Positions 24,178 to 35,466 of a stretch of DNA of 64,000 bases are shown here, one piece after another (within the stretch, counting starts at the first letter, position 1; each line of letters starts with the position of its first letter). The stretch is from Paraescarpia echinospica. Lineage: Eukaryota; Annelida; Polychaeta; Sabellida; Siboglinidae. Made by a program: the position numbers and the translations under genes. Under the pieces are notes generated by a model. It ran no database searches. It was given only the letters and a program-made list of their open reading frames with translations, and had not been told where the DNA came from. The stretch lies in contig CM034532.1 in NCBI GenBank assembly GCA_020002185.1, positions 52,595,944 through 52,659,943 of the forward strand, read 5' to 3'.

Positions 24178-26736
24178 ATTTATATTCCTGCCGGAAAAGC
24201 AAGGTCTTTAGTTGCCGTTGAAAGCTGGTGCAGCTGTCACTGTTTCTGATAATAGCAGGCAAACTGTTCCACAGAGTCGCCGCTGCTTTGGTGAACGTGC
24301 GATCTCCGTATGTGACTGTTCGAGTTCATGGCACGGTCAACTAGATGGTATATTCAGATGGTAGAGGACGTGTTGGTCTGTGAATGGACACTCAAGGACA
24401 CTGGTGATTGGTGGTGTATCGCACGGTAGGTACGTGACAAGATCATATATTGTGTTCAGCGGTTGCCTCGAAGCCAGTGAAATTCCTTTACAACGGGGGT
24501 GATGTGCGAGCGGCGACTGGTTCTTGTGATTATACGCGCGCATGCATTCTGCAGATCGACGTTGCATTTTCGCAAGTTGATTCACGGGCAGGCCGTGCAG
24601 TAAGGAATTGCAGTAATCCAGTCCTGATGTTACAAGAGCAATGTCTTCGTTGCATCATGGATGAGGTATCGACGGATTCTCCCGATATTTCGGAGGTGGT
24701 AATATCCAGTTCAGCATATGGAGTTTACGTGTTGACTCTTACTTAAATGTTGATCGTATATAACCCCGTGATCACGAAAGGAAGACGAAGTTGTTGTTCT
24801 CCAACGGCAACGGTGATGTTAGGTAGTGATTTAAATCCGTGTTTGGATGTGAACACAATCACTTTCGTCTTCTCGTCATTCAACTTCAGCCTGTTTTTCG
24901 TAAGCCAAGTACGAACGTCTTTGATGCAGTCATTCAAACGGGCAACTGCTGTTACGCGTTCTTCAGGGTCACTGTTCATGAAGTAGACATGTGTCATCAG
25001 CATAGAAGTGCACATCGAGTCGATGATGCCTGATAACGTCTCCGAGTGGCCGCATGCATAGCGAGTATAGTTTCGGGCCAAGCACTGACCCCTGCGGGAC
25101 GCCATATCCAAGTAGAACATCGGCCGAAGCACTATCATCGATGATGACTTGTTGGTTTTGCTGGCGCAAATAAGATGCCATCCATGTCACTGTCAGAGCA
25201 TCGCCGGAAATGCCATGTGTATGTTCCAAACGCTTGACGAGGATGGAGTGATCGATAGTATCGAACGCCGCTGATAGATCCAACAGAACAAGTGCAACAA
25301 CTCGTCCACTGTCTAGTGCCTGGAGGATGTCGCTTTGTATTTTTATCAGAGCAGTTTCGGTTGAGTGTTGTTTCCTATAGGCAGACTGCGATGGGTCGTG
25401 CAGGTTGTTTGTTCGCAGATGTTGCTCAATGCGAGTGTCAACGACTTCTCCATTATTTTGGAGACGAATGGCAAGTTTGACACTGGTCGGTAATTGTTTA
25501 GTATGTCTGGATCAAGAGATGGTTTCTTCTGGCGAGGTCTAATGTCGACACGCTTCAGCTCCACAGGCACGTGAGATGTTTCGAAAGATATATTCACAAT
25601 GGCAACTATTATCGGTGCTAGTTCACGAGCGCACGATTTAAGCAGCCATGTTGGAATAGGGTCAAGTTTGCAAGACTTATCAGGCGAAGATTTTATGATG
25701 CCTATGATATCTGCATTTATCGTCGGGGCGAACGTATCTAGTGTCACTTGAACGTCATCATCTAATGGCGTCGTGAGATACAAAGTGTCATCAGGACACA
25801 GTGAGTCGCGGATCGTCGATACCTGTGTAATGAAAAACAATCTGAAAAATCACTGGCGAGTTGAACTGCAACTTCAACATGTGACGTGTGTTTGGGCAAC
25901 AGGCTGCCTCTGTTGTTTCCCACCAGGGTGTTTACAGTCCGAAATATCGCCTTAGTGTCATGTCGACACTGCTCGATTTGACTGTCATAGTAGTCGGTTT
26001 TGGCAGCACGTAGTGATTTGTTGATTACGACACAAAGTCCAGGTACAGCTGGTGATGTACCTCCAGTTTCGTTGAGCGCCAGCGACGTTCCAGCTGCCGT
26101 CGATTGCGCTTAGTATCACGAAGTTTGTCAGTGTACCATGGAGCATGCGGTCGGAGTGTTATTGTTCGGTTTACCAGTTGTGCTTGGAGATTGATGATGT
26201 AATTCAACGAACTATTATAGTTCGTGATTAGGTCATGAAGAGGTGCTTCAACGTCTGGTAGGTTGGTGTCTTGACGGATGCATTCTTTGAATGCAGTAAC
26301 ATCGATCGCACGTAATTTTCGAAATGAAACAATCGTTCGATTTGGACGTCGTTTTGACATGAGTGCCAAAAATTATATTGCGTAATGATCACCACAGATA
26401 CTGCCAGACTTATCACATAAAGCTGGATCGGTCACTTTTACGTTCTCTATGTTATCAGAATCTTCTTTTGTTATCACAACATCAAGAGTGTGGCCTTTTT
26501 TGTAAGTTGGTTCGTTGACATGTTGCTTGAGTCTGCAGGTGAAGAGCAAATCTTTGAACCTGCGAGCGTCTGTGTTGGTGTCCATGTAAAGGTGAAAGTT
26601 TACATCTCCGTCGATGATGCTGTCGGTGGACTCAATGGCCACATGCTCCACAAAAGATGTCCACTCCCGGAAAAATACACTTGTTTTGAACCCGTTCTGG
26701 GTGGACGTTGGCGGACGATATACGACTAGACACCAA
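24178..26736 (-). pseudogene. endonuclease end, RT and C-terminal domain of the CR1/L2-group element
   Basis: In minus-strand order: VVYRPPTSTQNGFKTSVFFR and HTLDVVITKEDSDN (endonuclease, with GDVN and GDHYAI), a linker, RT fingers at 25840-25346 (KSSPDKSCKLDPIPTWLLKS, NYRPVSNLPFVSKIMEK), RT palm at 25283-24969 (DLSAAFDTIDHSIL, GVPQGSVLGPKLYSL, HFYADDTCLL), the thumb (VTSGLDYCNSLLHGLPVNQL near 24600) and the C-terminal tail (YGDRTFTKAAATLWNSLP to FRQEYK then TGA). Frame changes near 26370, 25840, 25300, 24970, 24750 and 24500 show decay. Confidence 0.9.
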
Positions 26737-26738
26737 TA

Positions 26739-28150
26739 GCTAACGCAATAAGCACAAACCTGACGCCAAAAAAACATACGCCGACCGCAAAGTTAATTGA
26801 GTTCTACGTCACAGCTTTTGCGATCCAATCAGAGGTTTACGCGGGATCTGCAGTTTGACTTTGCTTATAAACGCCAAACATGGATATTTCGTTTAAGTAC
26901 AAACGCCGAGTAATTTCGTACATAAATAGTTATAATAATTCAAATGTAACTATACAGAGTAATAGCTACACCTTTTAGGAACACATGCTGGTAAAGAAAG
27001 TTGAGGTATAAATTACACGTATGCATGTTTGACGACTTTTAAAAAGACCTCCGACTTGCTTGTTTTCATCTGCAGCGACGCAGTGAGGCGCAATTACAGT
27101 GCAATACACATTTGTTTATTGGACTCCACATGCTTAGGCCTATGCTTGCCTAAGCGCACCTATATACCATATTGTAACACATGTCTATCTAATGTTTATT
27201 AAGCCCACACAGATAGTTATATGGGCCTACTATATATATATATATATTAACCTAAACTTATTTATTTATTTATTTTGTAAACGTAGTTGAATCGTTGGTT
27301 GCATTATGTCTACTTTGGCTATGTTGCAATGTTGGCATATCACGTTTTTGTGGATCTACGAAAATAAATACCTTTAAACAGAAACCTAAGCATTGCACTT
27401 GGCGGTTTATATAAAATTTAGATTTATGGCCTATTTACGTTGCCGACTGGACTAGATGCAGACAGTTGATTGAAAAAACTTTTAATGAAAGAATCGTTAT
27501 TGAGCAAACTGCGCTGAGCAGCTGTCAGTTGTGGCGTTTTTTGCAATCCGTTCCCGCCGTTCATATTTAACTAACAAACAAACAACATTTATAACCATTT
27601 CACAAATGGTAACGTAACAATTACCCCGACACCCCTCCCATCCTATGTAACGTTTCGTCACATACACCCGCCACGCCTAAGCTTGACATACTTTATGGGT
27701 GTCCCCTAATACCATAGACCAATTAAAGAAAATATTGCCTATTACGGTACGCTGTGATTAGGCTATGTTATTCCATAACAGGACTCGAAACACAATGCTT
27801 TGTTTGCTTAGCCTAATCGTACGAGCCGGAATTATTGCATTGGGGTTCGCGTTTGCCGTTCTTGCGTTCTAAATTCGACCTTCCTGCAATTATCGATTGC
27901 GATAAAGGTTAAATTGTTCCGATGACACATTTATACATATATATATATTTCGAACATGCATTTTACTGTTAGTAACACGCAGAAAATCACTACATATAAG
28001 ACAATAATTACCTGCTGGAGCCGAACGTAAAACCGGTTACTGCGCGCTTAGCTAATGGTGTTTAGACGTCGACGCGAGATCTGCGGTTTACTTCAAATTT
28101 GAGGTCGCGTTCAGATTTGGCGTACGGTCGCAGCGCTCAATTGCGTTAGC
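26739..28150. mobile_element. 1.4-kb non-autonomous DNA transposon with TA target duplication
   Basis: Inserted inside the retrotransposon. Ends are perfect 11-bp inverted repeats: GCTAACGCAAT at 26739-26749 and its complement ending at 28150, each flanked by TA. Removing one TA plus the element rejoins the endonuclease frame exactly (FIRDH to YWCLVVYRPP). A direct subterminal repeat, ACGCGRGATCTGCRGTTT, occurs near 26840 and 28070. No transposase ORF was found. The TA duplication suggests a Tc1/mariner-type mobiliser, but the terminal motif is not one I recognise. Confidence 0.75.
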
Positions 28151-28152
28151 TA

Positions 28153-29221
28153 ATGATCTCTAATGAAACAGATAGTTGCACCGCGATGTTTGGCTCGACA
28201 GTTGATATATTCAACATGTGAAGTACCAGTGTCGGTGCGGTATGATGATAATATTGTCACGGACAGTCCGGTTTTAAATATAATTCCAACGCCGCCACCT
28301 CTCCTGCCGCTGTTTCGTGGGACATGATGAAATTAATATCCCGTGGGGACCATCTTTCTGATGCAGATGGCATCAATGTCACTGCCAAGCCACGTCTCTC
28401 ATGATGTCGTAGTCGTGCGTGATAATATAGTCAGCATTAGAAAGGGTTTTATTTTTCACGGAACGAGTATTTAAGTAGCACACGTTGATGTGGCCAGATG
28501 ATGACGATGACACCAAAGGTAAAGACGGTGTAGTAACTATCTTAACACGTATTGGATTGTCCGTACCAGTGATTGTGTGTCGACGTGTGTCTACCCTGAC
28601 AGCACGGATGTTAAACACATCATAGTTCACTTTTGCTCTCGTTGTTGCTGCTACCGCTGCTGCTTCTGCTGTCATTGCTGTTGTTGTTGTTGCTGCCGCT
28701 GTTGTTGGTGTTGTCACTGCTGTCACAGTTGTCGCTGCCGCTGTTGTTATCACTACTGTTGCTGCCGCTTGTGTTACTGCTGTTGCTGCTGCTGCTGCAG
28801 CTATCGCTGCTGCTACCGTTGCCGTTGTTGTTTTTGTTGTCGCTGCTGTTGCCGTTGTTGTTGCCGCAGTTGCTTCCGCAGTTGTTGCCACAGTCGTTGC
28901 CGCAGTTGTTGTTGATATTACGTCTTCGCGGTGTCTAATTGAGGCAGTGCCGCATAGCAAGTCCTTGCGGGGGTCAGTCATAGAACTATCGCAAAGACTA
29001 CGCCTAAATGCAGACACTAACACCGTTCCGCCTCGCTGGCCCCTTCTTGTTGGCGGAATCCTACAAATGTCATTGGAATTCAATGCTTGCCGCAATGGCC
29101 TGCTGACTGGCTTTCCTAGTACACTTGGCAGATTAGTGAAATACAGATGTCGTGCTTGACTAGTCAGACACTTCTTCATGTGATGCTTGCTCTTTCTTAA
29201 AAAGTGTCTAAAATCTACCAA
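28153..29221 (-). pseudogene. N-terminal region and endonuclease start of the CR1/L2-group element
   Basis: 280 open codons from an ATG at 29221: a basic start (KPVSRPLRQALNSNDICRIP), a stretch of about 110 residues almost wholly Ala and Thr (28640-28920), then the first APE-endonuclease strand (INVCYLNTRSVKNKTL). A shift near 28385 leads to WLGSDIDAICIRKM, a TAA, then GGGVGIIFKTGLSV up to the DNA-element insertion at 28152. No separate ORF1 was recognised upstream. Confidence 0.8.
28640..28920. repeat. imperfect triplet-repeat tract (GTT/GCT/GCC)
   Basis: Trinucleotide-rich sequence inside the retroelement ORF. On the minus strand it codes only Ala/Thr/Val. The Cys- and Leu-rich plus-strand ORFs over the same bases are mirror artefacts. 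Confidence 0.85.
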
Positions 29222-29225
29222 ATTG

Positions 29226-29860
29226 TCTTAGTATTCACCAAGCTGAAGTTCCCCCCTCGTTCACTGTACCTTCGTTGCGCAGCATGCAGAAAGTTGCATG
29301 TAATAGTAGCTTTAAAACATCGAATCACACAATTAATAGGGGAGACTGTCTAATAGACTGCCGTGTAGGCGCACGACCAGTCAATTATGACCACCAATGA
29401 AAAACCAGACCAGCTGCACATTGATTACACATTGTGTAATCAGTGATCTATGCAGAAAAGTTAACCTGATTCGAAACACGTGTGCTTGCGGTGCGCGTTT
29501 GTGCGAGTGTGTGTGTATGTGTGTTTGTGTGGTGTAGTGTGTGGTATGTGGTATGTGTATTATATATTGGGATGTTTGTTTGTGTAGTCTCATGAAATGT
29601 TTGAAGAATGTCTAGCTGACCTGCCTTGCTTAATCAACTCCTTTGCTGATTGCCTTCATGTATATTCAGCCTCCCTTTTGCAATATAAGAACCGTTGCCT
29701 GCACACAAAACGAGGACCAACCAAAAAAAGATGTATTGCATATATTCCATAGGCTGTGACATATGTATCACGAGTTGCACGATTCAACAACTCGCACGTT
29801 ACTCACAATGTTGCTCCGTCTGAGGCAGTGTACACGTGACTGAGCTGCATCCCCACCAGA
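29226..29860. other. intergenic with a degenerate TG-rich stretch
   Basis: A TG/TGTA-rich segment at 29497-29585 and no recognisable gene. Confidence 0.45.
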
Positions 29861-29861
29861 T

Positions 29862-30485
29862 CACGAAGTTATCCTCAGTGGAAATAACTCACTCTGGTTT
29901 GGACATGTCGTCAACTGTACTCAGTTTGCACACGCTCTCAGTTTGTATGGTCAGATTTGTTTTCAGTGTTCCGTGTGTGTGTGTGTGTGCGTATGCGAGC
30001 GCGCTTGCGTGCGTGCACGCGTACGTGTGCCCGTCCGTGCATGTGTTGTCTCTTATCGGTCTTTTATCAAAGAGGTATCACTGTTTTTTGACAAATGAAA
30101 TGTACTTTAAATAATTGCTTCATGTGTTCCTTCATGAATACAGTCTGGTTGTATGCACAAGGTTTCTCAGTGTAAATGCTTTTATGTATGTGTGTATGTA
30201 TATGTATATATGTATGTATGTATGTATGCATGTATATACCCATACGGGTGCGTTGTCGATATACTCAGTGTGGATGTGTTGCTAGTATACTCAGTGTGAA
30301 TGTCTTGTTTGTCTACGTAATTTGCATCGCAGCCTATGGTTCAATGCATCAGTCCGTTTTTGATAATCGAAAATGCCCTTTTAAGTTTCAGGAAATTACC
30401 TTAAGTCGAAATAATTCACCAACACGCTCTGGTTTGGACATGTTGTCAGTTGTACTTAGTTTTTACATGCTCTCCATGTATCCCA
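29862..30485. repeat. duplicated block of about 90 bp, 0.5 kb apart
   Basis: 29862-29955 and 30388-30480 share GAAATAA.TCAC, CTCTGGTTTGGACATGT.GTC, TGTACT.AGTTT and GCTCTC. Between them lie a GTGTGCGT stretch and a (TGTA)n microsatellite at 30183-30235. ORFs crossing them are not supported. Confidence 0.6.
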
Positions 30486-32959
30486 GTGATGGTGTGTTCT
30501 CCGCGATCGGTTTGGTTGTGATGTTTATATGTTTAATAAGGATAACTGCGTGATAAATGTGTGATGAGCGTTTTATGATGATGTCATAATGCTGTCGATA
30601 AACAAATAATAATTTAGGTGCACCTACCAGAGCGACCTCCATGGCCATGATGTTTGTGCGAGTGGTGTTTTCCTACAACAGATTCATGGCAGTTAAACAC
30701 CACTGCAGTGCTATTAGTGTAGGGTCAAGTTTGTTGCCAGTGTTCGGAGTATGAAAATTAGGTGATATGTTAGTGTCTAGCAGACATTATATAGAAGATA
30801 ATACTACCTTGTACAAAATATGTTCTGCATTGCCTATTCTTACACATGCGCCAATTGTTAGTGCGTAACCTCATTACGCACGCTATATGACAGCCGTACA
30901 TTCGAAGCTACATTTCGTCAACAAAATAGCTATAAAAGGTTATCGCGGTAACATAGATGTATGTCTTGTTTTTAAGTGAGTTGTCTATTCTTTTAGTATC
31001 ATGATGCACACAAATTATATAATTTTAACAACAACACAGTACATTGTGTATATATAGCGGTCCATAGATATAGCCTAATTTAAATGTTGACATCTTCAAC
31101 AAATGCGACCTAAGTCTAGTTATATTATATAAAACAGAAGTAGCTAAACACATTGTACACACAGATAATATGATTGTGATGATTATTATATCTGCACATT
31201 AATTAATAAATACGATCACAAAGAGCTATGACTCTCCTTGTAAGACATCACAATGGATGGAATTATGATTATACAAGATAAAACAATTTTGTCTAAACAT
31301 TTGAATAATTTCTTGAGTGATCTATGTGTATACCATTTCCGCAAACTACTTATCATTGACTAGACGTGCAGCTATTAGTTTTAATGTTTATTTTATTTTG
31401 ATTATGCACATTACGATATCATTAAAATAATGTGGCCAAGTTAATTTCTCATGAGTGTGGGCAGGCATAAATTTCTTATGATATGCAACAACAATGATCC
31501 CATGATCATTACCCTGTCACGTTCATGGGGTAAAATGAACAACTGAAAATGGGTCAAAAGTAAGTTTGGTAATCTACATACATCAAAGGTCCACCATTAT
31601 ACACACCTACACAAAGTCTCAATACTACGTAATTTGATATCATAGTACATGCATGTCTAAAGTAAACATTTACTAAATATCTCTCACTCTGCTAGGTTGT
31701 GTACAGATTCAGCACACCTGCATTAGTTTCACGAGTATTACAATTAAAAACGGACTGCATATTTGGCATGAAAATTTGTACCAAATATAACATTAACGTC
31801 TATAAAACACTGTTTAATCATTTAGTGTGACAGCTTAAAATACATTTAAGACAAGCCGTACATAAAATGGATTAGTATAATGGATGTTACCATTTGATCC
31901 TATTAAGTTAATACAAATCATAACAATAACAAACAACTTTGTATAATATATTTATTGTTGACAGAACATAAATAATAAAAACATTAATGCACCAGCATCA
32001 GCCTTAGTTGCTTAGTATAACAATGAATAAGATACACTATGTAAAAAGCGTAATAAATCTGTTAATTATGGTTCCACATCTCAAGTACTAGAGTTTTAAA
32101 GTCCATAAAACATACGCAAAAGCACGCACGCACGCACGCATACACACGCACGCACACATATGAACGCATGCAAAGAGAACGGTGCAAAACATTTTAAAGT
32201 TAGCCGTGTATCACACCCTTCTGGCATCACACCTCCACCACTGGCCTGGTAGAACTTCGAGCAGAAACATCGAGAGCCCCACAAAGACTTAAGGAAGCGG
32301 CAAAAGAATGGTCAACCTACTCCGTTACCTATGCTCACCTTTGATCAACTATGACGATATCATCTGAGGTCGGCAATGCTTACCATATACACATTCACCC
32401 ATACACCGTACACATGCACACACACGCACGCACATTAGCTTGATAAGCTAATTGGTTATAACTTTAAAAATAGCTGGTTCTGCGACGGGTTCACACATCA
32501 ATTAAAGTGACCCGATCTATAAAAAAAAAAATGGACTATATTAACTGGTGAACAATTTATTATACATCCATTATAGGATAACCTGATGGACAACATACTC
32601 GTATTAATGAAATCAAAATATAAATTAGAATAACGTTCAATGAATTAGTAAACACGATAAGTAATACCTGTTTTAGATGGCACGATTACTGAAACAAAAC
32701 AAATTATTAATTACCATTATTTTCAAACGAAAAGTAACTAGAGAGCGAACACATAATTATTTGAAATTACGATTATTTTGCATGAATAATATTGACATTT
32801 TAATATAAAGTGGCATTTTAGCTGTTATATTCAAAGCATAATCTGGAATCAAATCAATCATGTTTCCACGGCATTCTACTTATATGCTAAACCAAGTGAG
32901 ATGATTTTGAAAATCAGTATATCAGTTTCTATTTCTTGTGTTTATAAAAAACGAATTAC
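30486..32959. other. intergenic, nothing recognised
   Basis: 2.5 kb of AT-rich DNA with an (ACGC)n-like microsatellite at 32122-32158. The 62-codon ORF over the microsatellite is not a gene. Confidence 0.45.
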
Positions 32960-32998
32960 CTTCAACACTAGTTGGTGATACAGGGCGAGGGATCCCAT
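32960..32998 (-). CDS. candidate micro-exon, 39 nt
   Basis: Minus strand: acceptor ATTTTTTTCCAG, exon, donor GTAATTCG. Phase 2 reading GIPRPVSPTSVE, no stop. It resembles the S-P-containing family at 37637 and 42809. It is the leftmost good member of the array. Confidence 0.45.
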
Positions 32999-33388
32999 CT
33001 GGAAAAAAATGTTCAGGTTATTTCTAAATAATAAATTCACGTTTGAAATAAATCTAGTAGTTTTATAAGTGTTAGCTAACATTGCGAAATATGATACCGT
33101 TGATATATTGAAGCAAATCTAAGTCATTCATGTTAAAAATTAGCAACATTCATTTCGAACTCCATATTCTAAATATTGTTTCTTTTGCAACACATCAAAT
33201 AGCTTACCTAAGCGGAGAGTAGACAGGAAATGCTATATCCCAATCTTGAGTCTATCGTACCCACAAGCCTGATGGATGTCAACTAGTGTACCCATTTTCC
33301 AATACTTAGAAATAAATGAGATTACATGTATAACGGTCTGAATGAAGATTACCGGTAGTAAATGAATACAATTCACACCTATGATTAC

Positions 33389-33426
33389 CACAAGGGGGTC
33401 GCGACCGGTAGGATGAAACGGTTCTC
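33389..33426 (-). CDS. possible micro-exon, 38 nt, frame-breaking
   Basis: Good acceptor (TGTGTTTTCAG) and donor (GTAATC), but the length is not a multiple of three; a run of five G suggests a one-base change. Phase 2 gives EPFHPTGRDPLV. The surrounding 86-codon minus ORF (33233-33493) probably only reflects reading through the donor. Confidence 0.25.
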
Positions 33427-33962
33427 CTGAAAACACACCAGGGTTTTCAAACAGAGGATTCAACATCCTCCAGATTGGCAAAGACACTTCCACGTTACTA
33501 GATCACTGTGTATTCCCTGCAACTTCAGGAAAATATCAAGTACTCTTTGCTTGTTATTAAAGTATAGATTAGCAAACTCAAATACATGGTATATCTATAT
33601 TTGCAAACTAATCTTACCAAATTAATTTTTTATTGCAAACTCTAGAAAAGAACACCTAAATTACAATTCAACAGATTTGTCATAAACATAAAAACAGCAT
33701 CAACATTTGTTTCGATTTTAGCAGAACAGTATTTCAAAACACGAAGTTGTGAAACACATCTTTCAATATAATGATGCTGAAGTTAAATAAACAATGTCAG
33801 TTATGCAAAAGCGACAATCCTATTTACAGTTGATCACAACAACTTATTAGTCACCAATATAGTTTGCATACCAAAACAAAAAAAATTAAAATGAGAACAA
33901 AGGCGAGTTGTGACTTACATATAAATGTGGATTTAGTGTCGCAATAATTAATGGTATCAAAT

Positions 33963-34004
33963 GACCTACTAGTCATATGTTGCCTAGCATATGACTAGTA
34001 GGTC
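33963..34004. repeat. perfect 17-bp inverted repeat
   Basis: GACCTACTAGTCATATG, an 8-nt loop, then its exact complement. It sits at the left edge of copy 2 of the dispersed repeat also found at 15890. Confidence 0.9.
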
Positions 34005-34235
34005 GAAATGGATGTCGAACAGGTGGAGCGTTCGGACATACCATCGCATATTATACATGTTGAAATTCAGGCCCCAAACGTTTTTCTTTATGACAAAACA
34101 TAAAGTAAACTTTATTATGCAACACATGTATGCGGGGATGTTTGATCTAGCAGAGGTCACGCCGCCCTTGTAATGTAATACACGTATGTATCACCTTTGT
34201 GAACAATGTTGATAACGGACAGGTCAATTCACTTA
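33977..34235. repeat. unclassified dispersed repeat, copy 2
   Basis: Counterpart of 15890-16130, sharing GGAGCGTTCGGACA, GTTTTTCTTTATGA, TGATCTAGCAGA and GTCACGC in the same order and orientation. Copy 1 lacks the second arm of the left hairpin. No coding content. Confidence 0.6.
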
Positions 34236-34837
34236 GTGTTGGCAGTTGTAGAACAGGTAAAATGAAAATTACATTTTGGAGCTGATGATGCCGAGTCTGC
34301 TGTGTGAAACAGCTCTGTGCATGACTTGTTGGACATTTATGGTAGGTGCCTACAATATAATGGTGGCAGCATATGGTGGACTTTATCATTATAGTGACGT
34401 GATTGGGCTAATTAATTGTGGTTCCCTAAATTGCAGTACCCTTAACACTGAGCCCACTCCGTATTGTTCCAGTCCACCACCTTGATAAATTAGTACTGTT
34501 CACCTGGCCTAGCTAGGTTTTATAGCCCGTGGCCAGCAACACTGAAGGTGATACATTTGTGTAAAATTGTAATTTTTGGTTACCTATATAGACGTGTATA
34601 CCTCATTTATTTAGCTGATAGATAAGTTGAAATATGCATTCATTATGTGACACCTCAAACATAGCCAAACATTTTGCTCCAGTTTTCAAGTTGAGGTTTC
34701 AAAGGAAGCAAACGGTCCTCTTAACTACACAGAACATTACTACATTAGGCATACGACCCATACGTTTATTTTGTACTACAAATATAACCCCATTTCATAC
34801 GCCAATTATTGTAGTATAATCAAGCTCACAAATGCAC
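34236..34837. other. intergenic or intronic, nothing recognised
   Basis: Short plus-strand ORFs (69 and 61 codons) without domains. If the micro-exon gene is real, this is intron. Confidence 0.4.
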
Positions 34838-35010
34838 TGTAGCTGTCTTTGTCCATTGGCAGGGATACGTGTCCCAACCGATGGATGACCAACAACAAAT
34901 TGAAGCTTGTAATTGAAAACACATAACATGTCAACGAAAACGAAAAAAGCAACACCCATACGTGTAGTATAATAATTCGGCCCGCTCTTGAGTGGTCTCT
35001 CTTCATCTGA
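34838..35010 (-). repeat. exon-containing duplication, copy 1
   Basis: Duplicated at 35305-35466. The minus strand begins with acceptor CTATTTTCAG and opens EERPLKSGP... to TRMG, then a hydrophobic stretch. At the position of the donor in copy 2 (GTAAGA) this copy has TCAAGA, so the 15-nt micro-exon (34992-35006) has lost its donor. The longer open frame may be chance read-through. Confidence 0.5.
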
Positions 35011-35304
35011 AAATAGCAATAATAATGTTTAATTTCCAGCATAGGTGAATAACGAAAGTACCTAGCTGTGGTAAATACAATCATTTGTAATGTTAAAAGA
35101 GGTACACTGACAAATGTATTGGTGTTTGTATACACCTGTACGATTATGTACGTCTAGTAATATTTTCCTGTACATGATAAAGTACAGTAAATATGCACAG
35201 GTAATAGCATAACCTTATCTTTACACAAAAATATTATAATTATATTGCACCTACTTAACATGCATTGTAGGTACATGTCCAAACAATGATATTGCCACTT
35301 AAAT

Positions 35305-35466
35305 ATGCTGTCTTTGTTCATTGGAGGGGATACGTGTCCCCACCAATGGATGACCAACGACAAAATTAAGCTTGTCGTCTTTATCAACACAGAACATGAA
35401 ATAGAAAAAAAAGCACCCATACGTGTAACATGCTTCCGCTCTCTCTTACGGGGTTTCTTCTCTTCT
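35305..35466 (-). repeat. exon-containing duplication, copy 2
   Basis: Duplicate of 34838-35010, sharing GTTGGTCATCCA, GGGACACGTATCCC and ACACGTATGGGTG on the minus strand. It contains the 15-nt micro-exon at 35450-35464. A poly-T length difference changes the frame relative to copy 1, which argues that the sequence after the micro-exon is intron. Confidence 0.6.
35450..35464 (-). CDS. candidate micro-exon, 15 nt
   Basis: Acceptor TTGTTTTTCAG, donor GTAAGAG. Phase 2 gives EKKP plus one base. Its sister in the 34.9-kb duplicate keeps the acceptor but not the donor. Confidence 0.4.

Larger units (their letters stand above)
23785..29225 (-). mobile_element. CR1/L2-group non-LTR retrotransposon, split by a DNA element
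   Basis: A minus-strand element with an N-terminal segment and endonuclease start at 29221-28153, interrupted by a DNA transposon (26739-28150), then the endonuclease end, RT and C-terminal domain to a TGA near 24178. The 3'UTR ends in the AAGCGCC...GGCGCTATATAAAT stem and an (ATT)n tail at 23785-23800, typical of L2/CR1-group ends. Without the insert the coding span is about 3.6 kb, close to a full ORF2. Multiple frameshifts make it inactive. Confidence 0.88.

Noticed and set aside
28577..28938. Cys-rich and Leu-rich plus-strand ORFs
   Set aside because: Mirror readings of the Ala/Thr-coding triplet tract on the minus strand.
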